64,000 bases of DNA from Yimella sp. cx-51. Lineage in GTDB: Bacteria > Actinomycetota > Actinomycetes > Actinomycetales > Dermatophilaceae. The stretch's first letter is position 1; every line of letters starts with the position of its first letter. Positions 1-11,348 of the stretch are shown piece after piece. The notes beneath the pieces were generated by a model. That model was not told the DNA's origin, did no database searches, and was given only the letters and a program-made list of their open reading frames with translations. Location: NCBI RefSeq assembly GCF_017654605.1, contig NZ_CP072113.1, positions 1,364,001 to 1,428,000 of the forward strand, read 5' to 3'. Both the position numbers and the translations under genes were made by a program.

Positions 1-726
1 GACAGCGTGAAGGTTCCGCTGGAGGTGCGTAAGGCCATCGCTACCGCGTGGCCCTACAACCAGATCCGCATCGCCGGTGGCGCGACGAAGTTCGACTACA
101 CCCCGGCCTCGACCATCTCGGCTCCGCAGGTGCCGGGCTTCGAGAAGTTCAGCCTCCCCAACCTCACCGGCCAGGGCAACGGCGACCCGGAGAAGGCGAA
201 GCAGATGCTGTCGGCCGCCGGTAAGTCGGGCTTCGAACTGTCGTACTACTACCGCAGTGACGACGACACCGCCAAGAAGGTCGAGGCCGTGCGTAAGCCG
301 CTGCTGGAGAAGGCAGGCTTCAAGGTCAAGTCGATCGGTGTCTCGGGCACCGAGCTGCGCAAGAAGCGCCGCGAGCCCGAGCACAAGGTCAACCTGATGC
401 AGGGCGTCAACGGCTGGTGCTACGACTGGCCGGCTGGTGACTCCATCTACCCGCCGCTGTTCAAGAGCACCAACAAGATCAACGGTGGCGTCGGCAACCT
501 GAAGGACCCGGCGCTCGACAAGGAGATGGCCGCCATCTCCGCGCTGCCGATCGACCAGCAGGGTGCCAAGTGGACCGCCTTCGACAAGAAGATCCTCGAG
601 CAGCACCTGCCGGCACTCCCAGTGTCGAACGACAAGGGTGCGGTCATCTTCGGTACGAAGGTGCACAACGTCCAGATCGACCCCAACGCCGGCATGCCGG
701 ACCTCACTTCGATCTGGGTCGGCTGA
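1..726 (+). CDS. Peptide-type ABC transporter substrate-binding protein, C-terminal part (5' truncated by window)
   Basis: The reading frame is open from the first base and ends at 724-726, giving 241 residues without a start, so this is the C-terminal half of a longer protein (the family is usually 500-600 residues). The sequence, including a stretch reading YDWPAGDSIYPPLFKS and a closing lobe ending in DLTSIWVG, resembles extracellular solute-binding proteins family 5 (Dpp/Opp type). These are normally lipoproteins that capture peptides or similar solutes and deliver them to the membrane permeases. A matching permease and two ATPases follow on the same strand. The substrate cannot be read from the sequence. 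Confidence 0.85.
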   Translation, partial: DSVKVPLEVRKAIATAWPYNQIRIAGGATKFDYTPASTISAPQVPGFEKFSLPNLTGQGNGDPEKAKQMLSAAGKSGFELSYYYRSDDDTAKKVEAVRKPLLEKAGFKVKSIGVSGTELRKKRREPEHKVNLMQGVNGWCYDWPAGDSIYPPLFKSTNKINGGVGNLKDPALDKEMAAISALPIDQQGAKWTAFDKKILEQHLPALPVSNDKGAVIFGTKVHNVQIDPNAGMPDLTSIWVG

Positions 727-821
727 CCTGAAGTGATCGACGGTGGGGGGCGCAGGCACTCGCCTGTGCCCCCCACCGGAGCCTGCATCGTGGTAAGCCA
801 AGAACCGAGGAGCCAAGGCCT

Positions 822-1805
822 GTGCTGATCTACCTTCTGCGGCGAGTTCTACTGGGACTCAGCGTGATCATCGCCGCGATCATCGCGACGTTCGTCTTGT
901 TCTATCTGGGACCGAACGATCCTGCGGGAGCGTTGTGTGGTCGTAACTGCACCCCGGAGCGCGTTGAGCAGATCGAGACCAACTTGGGCCTCAACAAGCC
1001 GAAGACCGAGCAATTCCAGCGGTACGTCAAGGGCATCGTGGTCGGCACCAGCGAAAAGGACGGTGCGCAGGACTGTGACGCGCCCTGTCTGGGTTGGTCC
1101 TACGTGCAGAATCGGTCGGTCACCGATCGAGTGGTCGAGGCCTTCCCCGTCACTGCCTCGATTGTCGGCGGCGGCATGATCGTCTACTCATTCTTGGGCA
1201 TCAGTCTCGGGGTGCTGACCGCGCGCTATCGCGGAAGATGGCTCGACAAATCGATCGTCGGTTCCTCGCAGTTCGTCACCTCCATCCCGTACTACATCCT
1301 CGCGCTGGTCTTCTACCTGTACGCCATGAAGTTCTACGGCCTCATCCCGGAGAGCGCTTGGACGCCGCTCACCCAGAACCCATGGGCGTGGTTCACCGGT
1401 CTGCTCGGCGTATGGCTCTTCTACGGCGCCTATGTCTCTGCCGGGTACATCCGCTACATCCGTGCCGCGATGATCGACACGCAGAACCAGGACTACGTGC
1501 GTACTGCTCGTTCCAAGGGAATTTCGGAGTTCGACGTGACCGTTAAGCACGCACTGCGTGCCGCGATCGCTCCATTCCTGACCTTGCTCGGCATGGGTGT
1601 CGCCGCTGAGTTGACCGGCGCTGTCTTCACTGAACGAATCTTCAACCTCCCCGGAATGGGCAAGTTGGCGCTGGACTCGGTCAGCACCGGCGACCTCCCG
1701 ACGATCTCCGGAACGGTCATCATCGGTGCCGTGCTCATCGTGATCGCCAACATCCTGGTCGACCTGATGTACGGAGTCGTGGACCCCCGCGTGAAGCTGT
1801 CGTGA
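822..1805 (+). CDS. ABC transporter permease, DppB/OppB type
   Basis: This 327-residue inner-membrane protein belongs to the binding-protein-dependent transport permease family of peptide importers. It begins with a hydrophobic segment at about residues 9-30, followed by an extracytoplasmic stretch with CGRNC and a second cysteine pair, then several membrane segments. The cytoplasmic ATPase-coupling (EAA) loop lies at about 224-250 (ARSKGISEFDVTVKHALRAA). The GTG start at 822 follows a GAGGAG-like ribosome site at 806-812. It overlaps the downstream ATPase region and is clearly co-transcribed with it. A peptide importer needs two permeases; only this DppB-like one lies between the binding protein and the ATPases, so the DppC partner is probably upstream of the window. 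Confidence 0.9.
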   Translation: MLIYLLRRVLLGLSVIIAAIIATFVLFYLGPNDPAGALCGRNCTPERVEQIETNLGLNKPKTEQFQRYVKGIVVGTSEKDGAQDCDAPCLGWSYVQNRSVTDRVVEAFPVTASIVGGGMIVYSFLGISLGVLTARYRGRWLDKSIVGSSQFVTSIPYYILALVFYLYAMKFYGLIPESAWTPLTQNPWAWFTGLLGVWLFYGAYVSAGYIRYIRAAMIDTQNQDYVRTARSKGISEFDVTVKHALRAAIAPFLTLLGMGVAAELTGAVFTERIFNLPGMGKLALDSVSTGDLPTISGTVIIGAVLIVIANILVDLMYGVVDPRVKLS

Positions 1806-1837
1806 GTATCCCGAACCCGACCCCGAAGGACACCAGC

Positions 1838-2932
1838 ATGAATTCGTCCACCGGCAGCACGGCCGGGGCCGCGACGCGGAGTCGTGGAGAGCGCGCGCGC
1901 AGTGGCCAGACCGTGCTGGAAGTGACCGACCTCGCGGTGCAGTTCCCGACCGCCGATGGCTTGGTCAACGCCGTCAACGGGGTGAGCTACACCGTCGAGG
2001 CCGGACGCACTCTGGCCATCGTGGGTGAGTCGGGATCAGGTAAGAGTGTCTCGAGCATGGCCGTCATGGGCCTGCACGACATGCGCCGCACCCGGATCTC
2101 CGGCTCGATTCTGCTGGATGGACAGGAGTTGGTCGGAGCATCGCCGGCTACCTTCCGCAAGCTGCGCAGTCAGACGGCGGCGATGATCTTCCAGGACCCG
2201 CAGTCCAGCTTCCACCCTTTTAAGAAGGTGGGTGCCCAGCTCGCCGAGGCGTACCTGGCCCACCACAAGGTGAGCAAGCAGGTGGCTGCCAAGCGCGCCG
2301 TCGAAATGCTCGACCGGGTGGGTATCCCCAACCCGCAGCGCCGGGCCAAGCAGTACCCGCACGAGTTCTCGGGCGGTATGCGGCAGCGCGCGATGATCGC
2401 GCTCGGATTGATCAATGACCCCAAGTTGCTCATCGCCGATGAGCCGACGACAGCGCTGGACGTCACCGTGCAGGCGCAGATCCTCGACCTCATCAACGAT
2501 CTGCAGAAGGAATTCGGCTCCGCCATCATCCTCATCACCCACGACCTCGCAGTCGTCGCCGAAGTCTCTGACGACGTCCTGGTGATGTACGGCGGACGCG
2601 GTGTCGAGTTCGGCACCACCGCCGAGGTGCTCGCGACGCCGCGCCATCCCTACACGTGGGGCCTGCTGGGGTCGGTGCCCTCGCTGACCTCCGACCCGAA
2701 CGAGCCGCTGCGGCCGGTGCGTGGCAACCCGCCCAGCCTGCTCAACCTGCCGAAGGGTTGCTCGTTCAACCCGCGCTGTGATTTCAGCTCCCGGGTGCCG
2801 GGGGAGAAGTGTTTCACCGTGCTGCCGGAGTTCGAGCCGGTGCCGGGTGAGCCGGGACGATTGACCCGATGCCACCTCACCGAGCCCGCCGAGATCTTCG
2901 CGACCGAGGTCGCACCGAAGCTGGGGATGTGA
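1838..2932 (+). CDS. Peptide ABC transporter ATP-binding protein, DppD/OppD type
   Basis: This is the first of two nucleotide-binding subunits that would drive the importer. With the ATG at 1838 it has 364 residues. Walker A (GESGSGKS) is at about 63-70, the ABC signature (FSGGMRQR) at 177-184, and Walker B (LLIADEP) at 197-203. The C-terminal oligopeptide-transporter domain contains RHPYTWGLL and a cysteine-bearing segment (GCSFNPRC), as usual for OppD/DppD. A GTG at 1802 overlapping the permease stop would add 12 residues. I prefer 1838 because GAAGGA at 1825-1830 sits seven bases before it. The other member of the ATPase pair follows after four bases. Confidence 0.9.
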   Translation: MNSSTGSTAGAATRSRGERARSGQTVLEVTDLAVQFPTADGLVNAVNGVSYTVEAGRTLAIVGESGSGKSVSSMAVMGLHDMRRTRISGSILLDGQELVGASPATFRKLRSQTAAMIFQDPQSSFHPFKKVGAQLAEAYLAHHKVSKQVAAKRAVEMLDRVGIPNPQRRAKQYPHEFSGGMRQRAMIALGLINDPKLLIADEPTTALDVTVQAQILDLINDLQKEFGSAIILITHDLAVVAEVSDDVLVMYGGRGVEFGTTAEVLATPRHPYTWGLLGSVPSLTSDPNEPLRPVRGNPPSLLNLPKGCSFNPRCDFSSRVPGEKCFTVLPEFEPVPGEPGRLTRCHLTEPAEIFATEVAPKLGM

Positions 2933-2936
2933 CGCC

Positions 2937-4103
2937 ATGGCTGATTTGAACAAGAACAACAACACCGATCGTGCTGACAGCACCGACGCTGGTGCCCAGC
3001 GCTACGACGACGTGAACCTCGCCAGGGCCGGGCAGGCGCCGTCGGTGGTTCACGAGCGTCAGGCAACCAGTGGGCGTGAGCCGTTGATGGTGGTCAAGGA
3101 CCTCGTCAAGCACTTCCCGATTAAGGAATACACCGGCGTCTTCCCGACCACCCTGCAGGTGCGGGCGGTCGACGGCGTGAGCTTCGACCTCGCCGCGGGT
3201 GAGACCCTCGGCCTGGTGGGCGAATCAGGTTGTGGCAAGACCACCACCGGACGCCTGATCACCCGTCTCATCGAGCCCACCAGCGGTTCGATCGAGTTCC
3301 AGGGCAAAGACATCACCCACATGAAGGAGAAGCAGTTGCGGCCTTTGCGTCGCGACATCCAGCTGATCTTCCAGGACCCCTACGGTTCGCTGAACCCCCG
3401 CTTCACCGTGCAGACGATCATCGGTACGCCGCTGGAACTGCACAACATGGTGCCCAAGAACCAGATCAAGGCGCGGGTGCAGGAGCTCCTGGAGTTGGTG
3501 GGCCTCAACCCCGAGCACGTCAACCGTTACCCGAACGAGTTCTCCGGCGGTCAGCGCCAGCGCATCGGTATCGCCCGTGCGCTCGCGGTGGAGCCCAAGG
3601 TGATCGTGGCCGACGAGCCGGTCTCGGCTCTGGACGTCTCGATCCAGGCCCAGGTGATGAACCTGATGGCGAAGCTGCGCCGGGAGCTCAACATCGCCTT
3701 CGTCTTCATCGCCCACGACCTCGGCGTGGTGCGGCACTTCTGTGACCGTGTCGGCGTGATGTACCTCGGCAAGATGATGGAACTCGGCGACCGCGAGCAG
3801 ATCTACGGCGCGCCCGAGCACCCGTACACGCAGGCGCTGCTGTCGGCCGCGCCCGACCTGGACGTGGTGCGCGGCGCGCAGCCCGGTGAGCGCATCCGCC
3901 TGGTCGGCGACGTGCCGAGCCCGATCGACCCGCCGAGTGGTTGTCGTTTCCGCACCCGTTGCTGGAAGAAGCAGGACATCTGCGAAACCGAAGAGCCGTT
4001 GATCAAGGGCGACGGAGCCAGTCCGCTCGGCCACGGCATCGCCTGCCACTTCCCGGAGAAGAAGACCGACCTCACCGCACAGGTGGAGGACGTCAGCGCA
4101 TAA
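2937..4103 (+). CDS. Peptide ABC transporter ATP-binding protein, DppF/OppF type
   Basis: Second nucleotide-binding subunit of the importer, 388 residues. An N-terminal polar extension of about 45 residues precedes the domain. Walker A (GESGCGKT) is at 95-102, the signature (FSGGQRQR) at 202-209, and Walker B (VIVADEP) at 222-228, followed by the OppF-type C-terminus with the EHPYTQALL and CRFRTRCW segments. The ATG at 2937 lies four bases after the previous stop. It is the last gene of this operon and is followed by a perfect hairpin. The family powers uptake of peptides, nickel or related solutes; the actual substrate is unknown. Confidence 0.9.
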   Translation: MADLNKNNNTDRADSTDAGAQRYDDVNLARAGQAPSVVHERQATSGREPLMVVKDLVKHFPIKEYTGVFPTTLQVRAVDGVSFDLAAGETLGLVGESGCGKTTTGRLITRLIEPTSGSIEFQGKDITHMKEKQLRPLRRDIQLIFQDPYGSLNPRFTVQTIIGTPLELHNMVPKNQIKARVQELLELVGLNPEHVNRYPNEFSGGQRQRIGIARALAVEPKVIVADEPVSALDVSIQAQVMNLMAKLRRELNIAFVFIAHDLGVVRHFCDRVGVMYLGKMMELGDREQIYGAPEHPYTQALLSAAPDLDVVRGAQPGERIRLVGDVPSPIDPPSGCRFRTRCWKKQDICETEEPLIKGDGASPLGHGIACHFPEKKTDLTAQVEDVSA

Positions 4104-4168
4104 CTGACGAGAGGTACATCAGCCCCGGACGATAAGGTCTAGGACGATGACCTGCACGCCACGAACCA

Positions 4169-4195
4169 GCTCCGCGCCGACCATTGGCGCGGAGC
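4169..4195 (+). terminator. Hairpin terminator after the ABC importer operon
   Basis: A perfect 10-bp stem (GCTCCGCGCC paired with GGCGCGGAGC) encloses a seven-base loop. It lies 65 bases after the last importer gene and 110 bases before alaS. No U-tract follows, which is common for terminators in high-GC actinobacteria. The rest of 4104-4305 shows no coding capacity and no T-box-like element that I recognise. Confidence 0.65.
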
Positions 4196-4305
4196 ATTCG
4201 TATGCCGTCCGGGCGAGTGAGCCTCGCACTCTGCCGGCGCGAGCTATCTAGGGCCGATCCGGCCCGGCCCCGCCTCGCCCATCACCCGAAACCAAAGGAC
4301 TCCTC

Positions 4306-7014
<2,709 letters not shown>

Positions 7015-7019
7015 CCATC

Positions 7020-7526
7020 ATGAGGCGTGGCGTCCGGATCGGTGCGGACGTGGGCTCCGTCCGGGTCGGGATCTCGATCTGCGACCCGGACGGGCTGCTC
7101 GCCACCCCGGAGACGACCTTCGCTCGCGACGCCGCCAAGGACCGCGACATCGAGCAGGTGCTCGCGCTCGTCGATGAACGAACAGCAATCGAGGTGATCG
7201 TCGGACTACCTCGGTCGTTGTCCGGTGACGAGGGTCCGGCCGCCCAGGCAGCCCGCTCCTGGGCCACCGCACTCCGCCGCCGCCGCCCCGAACTCTCCGT
7301 CCGGATGGTCGACGAGCGACTCACGACGGTGGATGCTCATCGGGTGATGCGTGATGCCGGAATTTCGACACGGCGCAGTAGAAGCGTCATAGACAGCCAG
7401 GCTGCTGCCATGATCTTGCAAGTTGCGCTGGACACCGAGCGCACGACCGGCACACCGCCGGGTGTGTTGGTGGGTGCTCGGAAAGCACGTCACCGTGGTC
7501 GTGGCAAGAAAGAGGACTCTGCATGA
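7020..7526 (+). CDS. ruvX: Putative pre-16S rRNA nuclease / Holliday junction resolvase-like RuvX (YqgF)
   Basis: 168-residue protein with the RNase H-like fold of the YqgF/RuvX family, which matures the 5' end of 16S rRNA in E. coli and was earlier proposed as a Holliday junction resolvase. The first strand contains the conserved acidic residue (IGADVGSVRVG, Asp10); VGLPRSL and VDERLTT are the other family motifs. The C-terminal 25 residues are basic and probably disordered. The ATG at 7020 is five bases after alaS and the stop overlaps the mltG start by four bases (ATGA), so translation is probably coupled. Confidence 0.9.
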   Translation: MRRGVRIGADVGSVRVGISICDPDGLLATPETTFARDAAKDRDIEQVLALVDERTAIEVIVGLPRSLSGDEGPAAQAARSWATALRRRRPELSVRMVDERLTTVDAHRVMRDAGISTRRSRSVIDSQAAAMILQVALDTERTTGTPPGVLVGARKARHRGRGKKEDSA

Positions 7527-8743
7527 ATGACTCCCGTCTCTCCGATTCGATCTTCGGAGGGGGAGAAGAGCCGGGCGAGCCGGTGCGCCGCCTGCCCGGG
7601 CAGCGACCCAAGCCTGCCCAGACGCGTGCCCAGGCACGCCAGCAGCGTCCGGCGGATTCCGGTGGCGGCGACGGCCCCAGCCAGGTGCAGCGCAACCGTC
7701 GCAGTTGCCTGGTGATGTTGCTCGCTGCGGTGCTCGTGCTCGGTGGGGTCGGTCTCGCGGTCGGCACGCTGGGTTCCAGCCTGCTGCCCAGTTTCGGTGG
7801 GGGTTCCGACGAAGGTGGTGATTTCACCGGCGAGGGTTCGGGCACTGTGGACGTGCAGGTCAAGCCTGGCGATTCGGGTGCGGCCATCGGCCGGGCACTG
7901 GAGAAGGCGGGTGTTGTGAAGTCGGCGAACACCTTCGCGCGGGTTGCCGGCAGCAACCCCGATTTCGCCAAGATCCAGCCTGGCACCTACGAACTGAAGC
8001 GGACGATGAGTTCGCAGGCTGCACTCAACCTGCTGCTCGACCCGGATTCGCGGGTCAGCGCCGGTGTCACGATCCGTGAGGGTCTCTGGCAGAACGAGAT
8101 CTTCGCGATCCTGTCCAAGCAGACCGGCACGCCGCTGGAGGACTACAAGAAGGTCGACCCCAACACGCTGGGCCTGCCGCCGGCCGCGCAGGGCAAGCTC
8201 GAGGGATTCCTCTTCCCCTCGACCTATGAATTCGCACCCAAGACGTCCGCCGCCGACCAGCTCAAGGCGATGGTCAGCTACGGCGTGAAGCAGATGAACA
8301 CTCTCGGCGTATCGGCTGACAAGCTGCGCCACGTGGTGATCGTGGCTTCCATCGTCCAGTCCGAATCGCGTCTGGGGCCCGATGGACCCAAGGTCGCGCG
8401 GGTGGTCGAGAACCGCTTGAAGGACCGCATGCCGCTGGGTATGGACTCCTCGATCCACTACATCACCCAGAAGCGCGGCACGGTCACCACGACCGACCAG
8501 GAGCGCAACAGCAGCAGCCCCTACAACACCTACCGCAACCAGGGACTGCCGCCCGGGCCGATCAGCAACCCGGGCATGGAGGCCCTGAAGGCCGCCGCCA
8601 ACCCGGCGCCTGGTCCGTGGTTGTACTTCGTGACCGTCAACCAAAGCACCGGTGAGACGAAGTTCTCCACGTCGCTGGCGGAGCACAACCGTTATGTCGC
8701 CCAGTTCCAGGCATGGTGCCGGGCCAATCCGGGTAAGTGCTGA
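7523..8743 (+). CDS. mltG: Endolytic murein transglycosylase MltG (YceG-like)
   Basis: Single-pass membrane enzyme that cleaves nascent glycan strands and so sets peptidoglycan chain length. It has 406 residues. A proline-, glutamine- and arginine-rich cytoplasmic N-terminus of about 60 residues is followed by one transmembrane helix at about 68-90, then an extracytoplasmic LysM-like region and the catalytic domain. The conserved glutamate is Glu281 in VASIVQSES; YNTYRNQGLPPGPI is also conserved. The start overlaps the ruvX stop. Its place between ruvX and aroE is standard in actinobacteria. Confidence 0.95.
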   Translation: MNDSRLSDSIFGGGEEPGEPVRRLPGQRPKPAQTRAQARQQRPADSGGGDGPSQVQRNRRSCLVMLLAAVLVLGGVGLAVGTLGSSLLPSFGGGSDEGGDFTGEGSGTVDVQVKPGDSGAAIGRALEKAGVVKSANTFARVAGSNPDFAKIQPGTYELKRTMSSQAALNLLLDPDSRVSAGVTIREGLWQNEIFAILSKQTGTPLEDYKKVDPNTLGLPPAAQGKLEGFLFPSTYEFAPKTSAADQLKAMVSYGVKQMNTLGVSADKLRHVVIVASIVQSESRLGPDGPKVARVVENRLKDRMPLGMDSSIHYITQKRGTVTTTDQERNSSSPYNTYRNQGLPPGPISNPGMEALKAAANPAPGPWLYFVTVNQSTGETKFSTSLAEHNRYVAQFQAWCRANPGKC

Positions 8744-9582
8744 TGCATCGCGCGGCGGTGCTCGGGTCACCGATCCAGCACTCGCTGTCGCCGGTGCTGC
8801 ATCGCGCGGCCTACGTGAGTCTCGGACTGCGCGACTGGAGCTACGACCGGTTCGAGGTGGACGAGGCGGGCCTGGCCGGTTTCCTGGCTGAGCTGGACGA
8901 CAGCTGGGCGGGGCTGTCGCTGACGATGCCGCTGAAGGAGCAGGCACTCGTGCTGGCCGACCAGTGCGATCCGCTCGCCCTGCAGACCGGCGCCGTCAAC
9001 ACCTTGGTGGCCGACGAGACCGGCTGGACCGGCTACAACACCGATGTCCACGGCTTGGTCGCAGCGCTCGGGGACGCCGGCGTCGGACCAGGTGCCGGGA
9101 TGGAGACGGCGATGATCCTTGGATCGGGGGCGACCGCCAGGTCGGCCTTGGCCGCGGTGGCCGAAATAGGTGTCACCCGGGTGGTCTTCGGAGTACGTCG
9201 TGAAGCGCGGGAGTCAACGATGGCTCAAGCCCGTGATCACGGGATCGACGCAACGACGATCTTGTTGACCGAGTGTGCGGGTCATCTGCACGACATCCGC
9301 TTGGTGATCAGCACCCTTCCGGCGGGTGCCGCCGACGGGTTCGGCAACGACGTATTGGAGCGTGGCCCGATGGCGCCGGACGACTCGGTGTGGCTGGATG
9401 CCGTTTATGCCGGTTGGCCGACCCTCTTCGCCCAGGCGGCGTCGGCCGTCGGGGCGCAGGTGGTCTCCGGCCTGGAAATGTTGGTGCACCAGGCAGTGCG
9501 CCAGGTGGAACTCATGACCGGGATGACCCCCGACCTCGGTGTCGTCCAAGCTGCTGGACGGGCTGCGTTGGCTCGCGGCTGA
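8743..9582 (+). CDS. aroE: Shikimate dehydrogenase
   Basis: Reduces 3-dehydroshikimate to shikimate with NADPH, the fourth step of chorismate synthesis. I use the ATG at 8743, sharing one base with the mltG stop (TGATG), giving 279 residues beginning MHRAAVLGSPIQHSLSP. A GTG at 8737 would add two residues. The substrate-binding motifs are GSPIQHSLSP and the SLTMPLKE segment, with the catalytic lysine in the latter. GYNTDVHGL supplies the conserved aspartate. The nucleotide-binding loop is LGSGATARSAL. It is the first of four consecutive aro genes. Confidence 0.95.
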   Translation: MHRAAVLGSPIQHSLSPVLHRAAYVSLGLRDWSYDRFEVDEAGLAGFLAELDDSWAGLSLTMPLKEQALVLADQCDPLALQTGAVNTLVADETGWTGYNTDVHGLVAALGDAGVGPGAGMETAMILGSGATARSALAAVAEIGVTRVVFGVRREARESTMAQARDHGIDATTILLTECAGHLHDIRLVISTLPAGAADGFGNDVLERGPMAPDDSVWLDAVYAGWPTLFAQAASAVGAQVVSGLEMLVHQAVRQVELMTGMTPDLGVVQAAGRAALARG

Positions 9583-9600
9583 CGTGGAAAGATCGCGGTC

Positions 9601-10836
9601 ATGTTCCGCTGGTTGACCGCAGGTGAATCCCATGGCCCGTCGCTGACCGCAATCGTCGAGGGCCTGCCCGCCGGGGTGGAGGTCAGTTCAACCGATCTGG
9701 CCGATGCGCTGGCCCGACGCCGACTGGGTTATGGCCGCGGCGCTCGGATGAAGTTCGAGCAGGACGAGGTGTCCTTCGTCGGCGGTGTTCGTCACGGCCG
9801 CACCCTCGGATCACCGGTAGCGATCAGCATCGTCAACACCGAATGGCCGAAATGGCAGGCCGTCATGGGCACCGACTCGGTCGATTCGGAGGCCTTCGCC
9901 GCTGCCGACGACGTCGGTGCTCCTCAGGAACTCGCGCGCAACAAACCGCTCACCCGGCCGAGGCCGGGGCATGCCGACCTCGTGGGCATGCAGAAGTACG
10001 GCTTCGAGGAGGCCCGTCCGATCCTCGAACGAGCTTCGGCTCGTGAGACCGCCGCGCGCGTTGCTCTCGGTGCGGTTGCTGAGGCTTTCCTGCGCCAGGC
10101 CTACGGCATCGAGCTTGTTTCGCACACGGTGTCGATCGGCACGGCTGACACCTCCGTTAATGCCGTCCTGCCGACGCCACGGGACGTCGACGCCCTCGAC
10201 GCCGACCCGGTGCGCTCTCTCGACGAAGCAGCATCGGCTGCCATGGTCGCCGAGGTCGACGCCGCCAAGAAGGACGGCGACACCCTCGGTGGCGTCGTCG
10301 AGGTGCTTGCCTACGGCGTGCCTCCGGGCCTGGGTTCCCACGTGCACTGGGACCGGCGGCTGGACGCCCGGCTGGCGTCGGCGCTCATGGGCATCCAGGC
10401 GATCAAGGGCGTCGAGGTGGGCGACGGTTTCACCACAGCCGCTCGCCGCGGCTCGGCCGCCCACGACGAGATGGTGCGTGCGGACGGCGTGATCCGCCGC
10501 AGCTCCAACCGCGCCGGCGGCACCGAGGGCGGCATGTCGACCGGCGAGCCGCTGCGGGTGCGCGCGGCGATGAAGCCGATCTCCACCGTTCCCCGCGCGC
10601 TGCAGACCGTCGATGTCACCAGCGGCGAAGCAGCCACTGCCATCCACCAGCGCTCCGACGTGTGCGCAGTGCCCGCCGCAGGAGTGGTGGCCCAGGCCAT
10701 GGTGGCCCTGGTGCTGGCCGAGGCCTGCCTGGAGAAGTTCGGCGGAGACAGCGTCGCCGAGACCTCCCGCAACCTGCACAGCTACCTGGCCGCGATCCCG
10801 GAGACGATGCGATCGTTCGACGAGGTGCAGCCGTGA
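9601..10836 (+). CDS. aroC: Chorismate synthase
   Basis: Converts 5-enolpyruvylshikimate-3-phosphate to chorismate using reduced FMN; chorismate feeds the trpE product further along this window. It has 411 residues, the usual length. Signature motifs are [14 protein letters not shown] at 8-21 (with catalytic His11) and [10 protein letters not shown] near residue 283. The ATG at 9601 is 18 bases after aroE. The stop overlaps the GTG of aroK (GTGA). Confidence 0.97.
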   Translation: MFRWLTAGESHGPSLTAIVEGLPAGVEVSSTDLADALARRRLGYGRGARMKFEQDEVSFVGGVRHGRTLGSPVAISIVNTEWPKWQAVMGTDSVDSEAFAAADDVGAPQELARNKPLTRPRPGHADLVGMQKYGFEEARPILERASARETAARVALGAVAEAFLRQAYGIELVSHTVSIGTADTSVNAVLPTPRDVDALDADPVRSLDEAASAAMVAEVDAAKKDGDTLGGVVEVLAYGVPPGLGSHVHWDRRLDARLASALMGIQAIKGVEVGDGFTTAARRGSAAHDEMVRADGVIRRSSNRAGGTEGGMSTGEPLRVRAAMKPISTVPRALQTVDVTSGEAATAIHQRSDVCAVPAAGVVAQAMVALVLAEACLEKFGGDSVAETSRNLHSYLAAIPETMRSFDEVQP

Positions 10837-11348
10837 GTGGGAGTGGCGCGCCGATCGCGGTGTTGATCGGGCCGCCCGGTGCCGGTAAGTCGACAGTGGG
10901 GCGGCTACTGGCCGATGCGCGTGGGGTCGCCTTCGTCGACACCGATCAGCTCGTGCAGCAGCGCTCGGGCCGTTCGATCAGCGACATCTTCGTCGAGGAG
11001 GGCGAAGCCGCGTTCCGCACCCTTGAGGTCGAGGCCACCCGAGAAGCGTTGCACGGCAACGGAGTTGTCGCCCTCGGCGGAGGTGCACCGATGCAGGCGG
11101 CGATCGCAGAACTCCTTGCCGGCCATCGGGTGGTCTTTCTCGATGTCACCATCGCCGACGCTGCCGGCCGGATCGGTTTCGACGGCTCGCGTCCGTTGCT
11201 CGCGGTGAACCCTCGGGCGACGTGGACGCGCATGATGAAGGAGCGTCGACCCACCTACGAATCACTCGCATCCGTCCGCGTCGACACAGGTGGGCGCACG
11301 CCGCAGCAGGTTGTGCAGGAGCTGGACGAGCAGTTGGAGCAGCAGTGA
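10833..11348 (+). CDS. aroK: Shikimate kinase
   Basis: Phosphorylates shikimate at the 3-hydroxyl with ATP. With the GTG at 10833, overlapping the aroC stop, it is 171 residues, the typical size. The P-loop GPPGAGKST is at 13-21, the substrate-binding DTD at about 36-38, and ALGGGAP and SRPLL are the other conserved segments. An upstream in-frame start inside aroC would add a non-homologous arginine-rich tail and is rejected. Confidence 0.96.
   Translation: MSGSGAPIAVLIGPPGAGKSTVGRLLADARGVAFVDTDQLVQQRSGRSISDIFVEEGEAAFRTLEVEATREALHGNGVVALGGGAPMQAAIAELLAGHRVVFLDVTIADAAGRIGFDGSRPLLAVNPRATWTRMMKERRPTYESLASVRVDTGGRTPQQVVQELDEQLEQQ

Noticed and set aside
4104-4305. Possible T-box or other leader RNA before alaS
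   Set aside because: No T-box sequence or specifier hairpin is visible; the only clear structure is the terminator hairpin at 4169-4195.
10662-10832. Upstream extension of aroK, and similarly of aroB, carA, pyrD, efp, hisF, metK, gltD
   Set aside because: The frames stay open into the previous gene, but the extra residues are arginine- or proline-rich and lack homology; the overlapping GTG/ATG starts match known N-termini.
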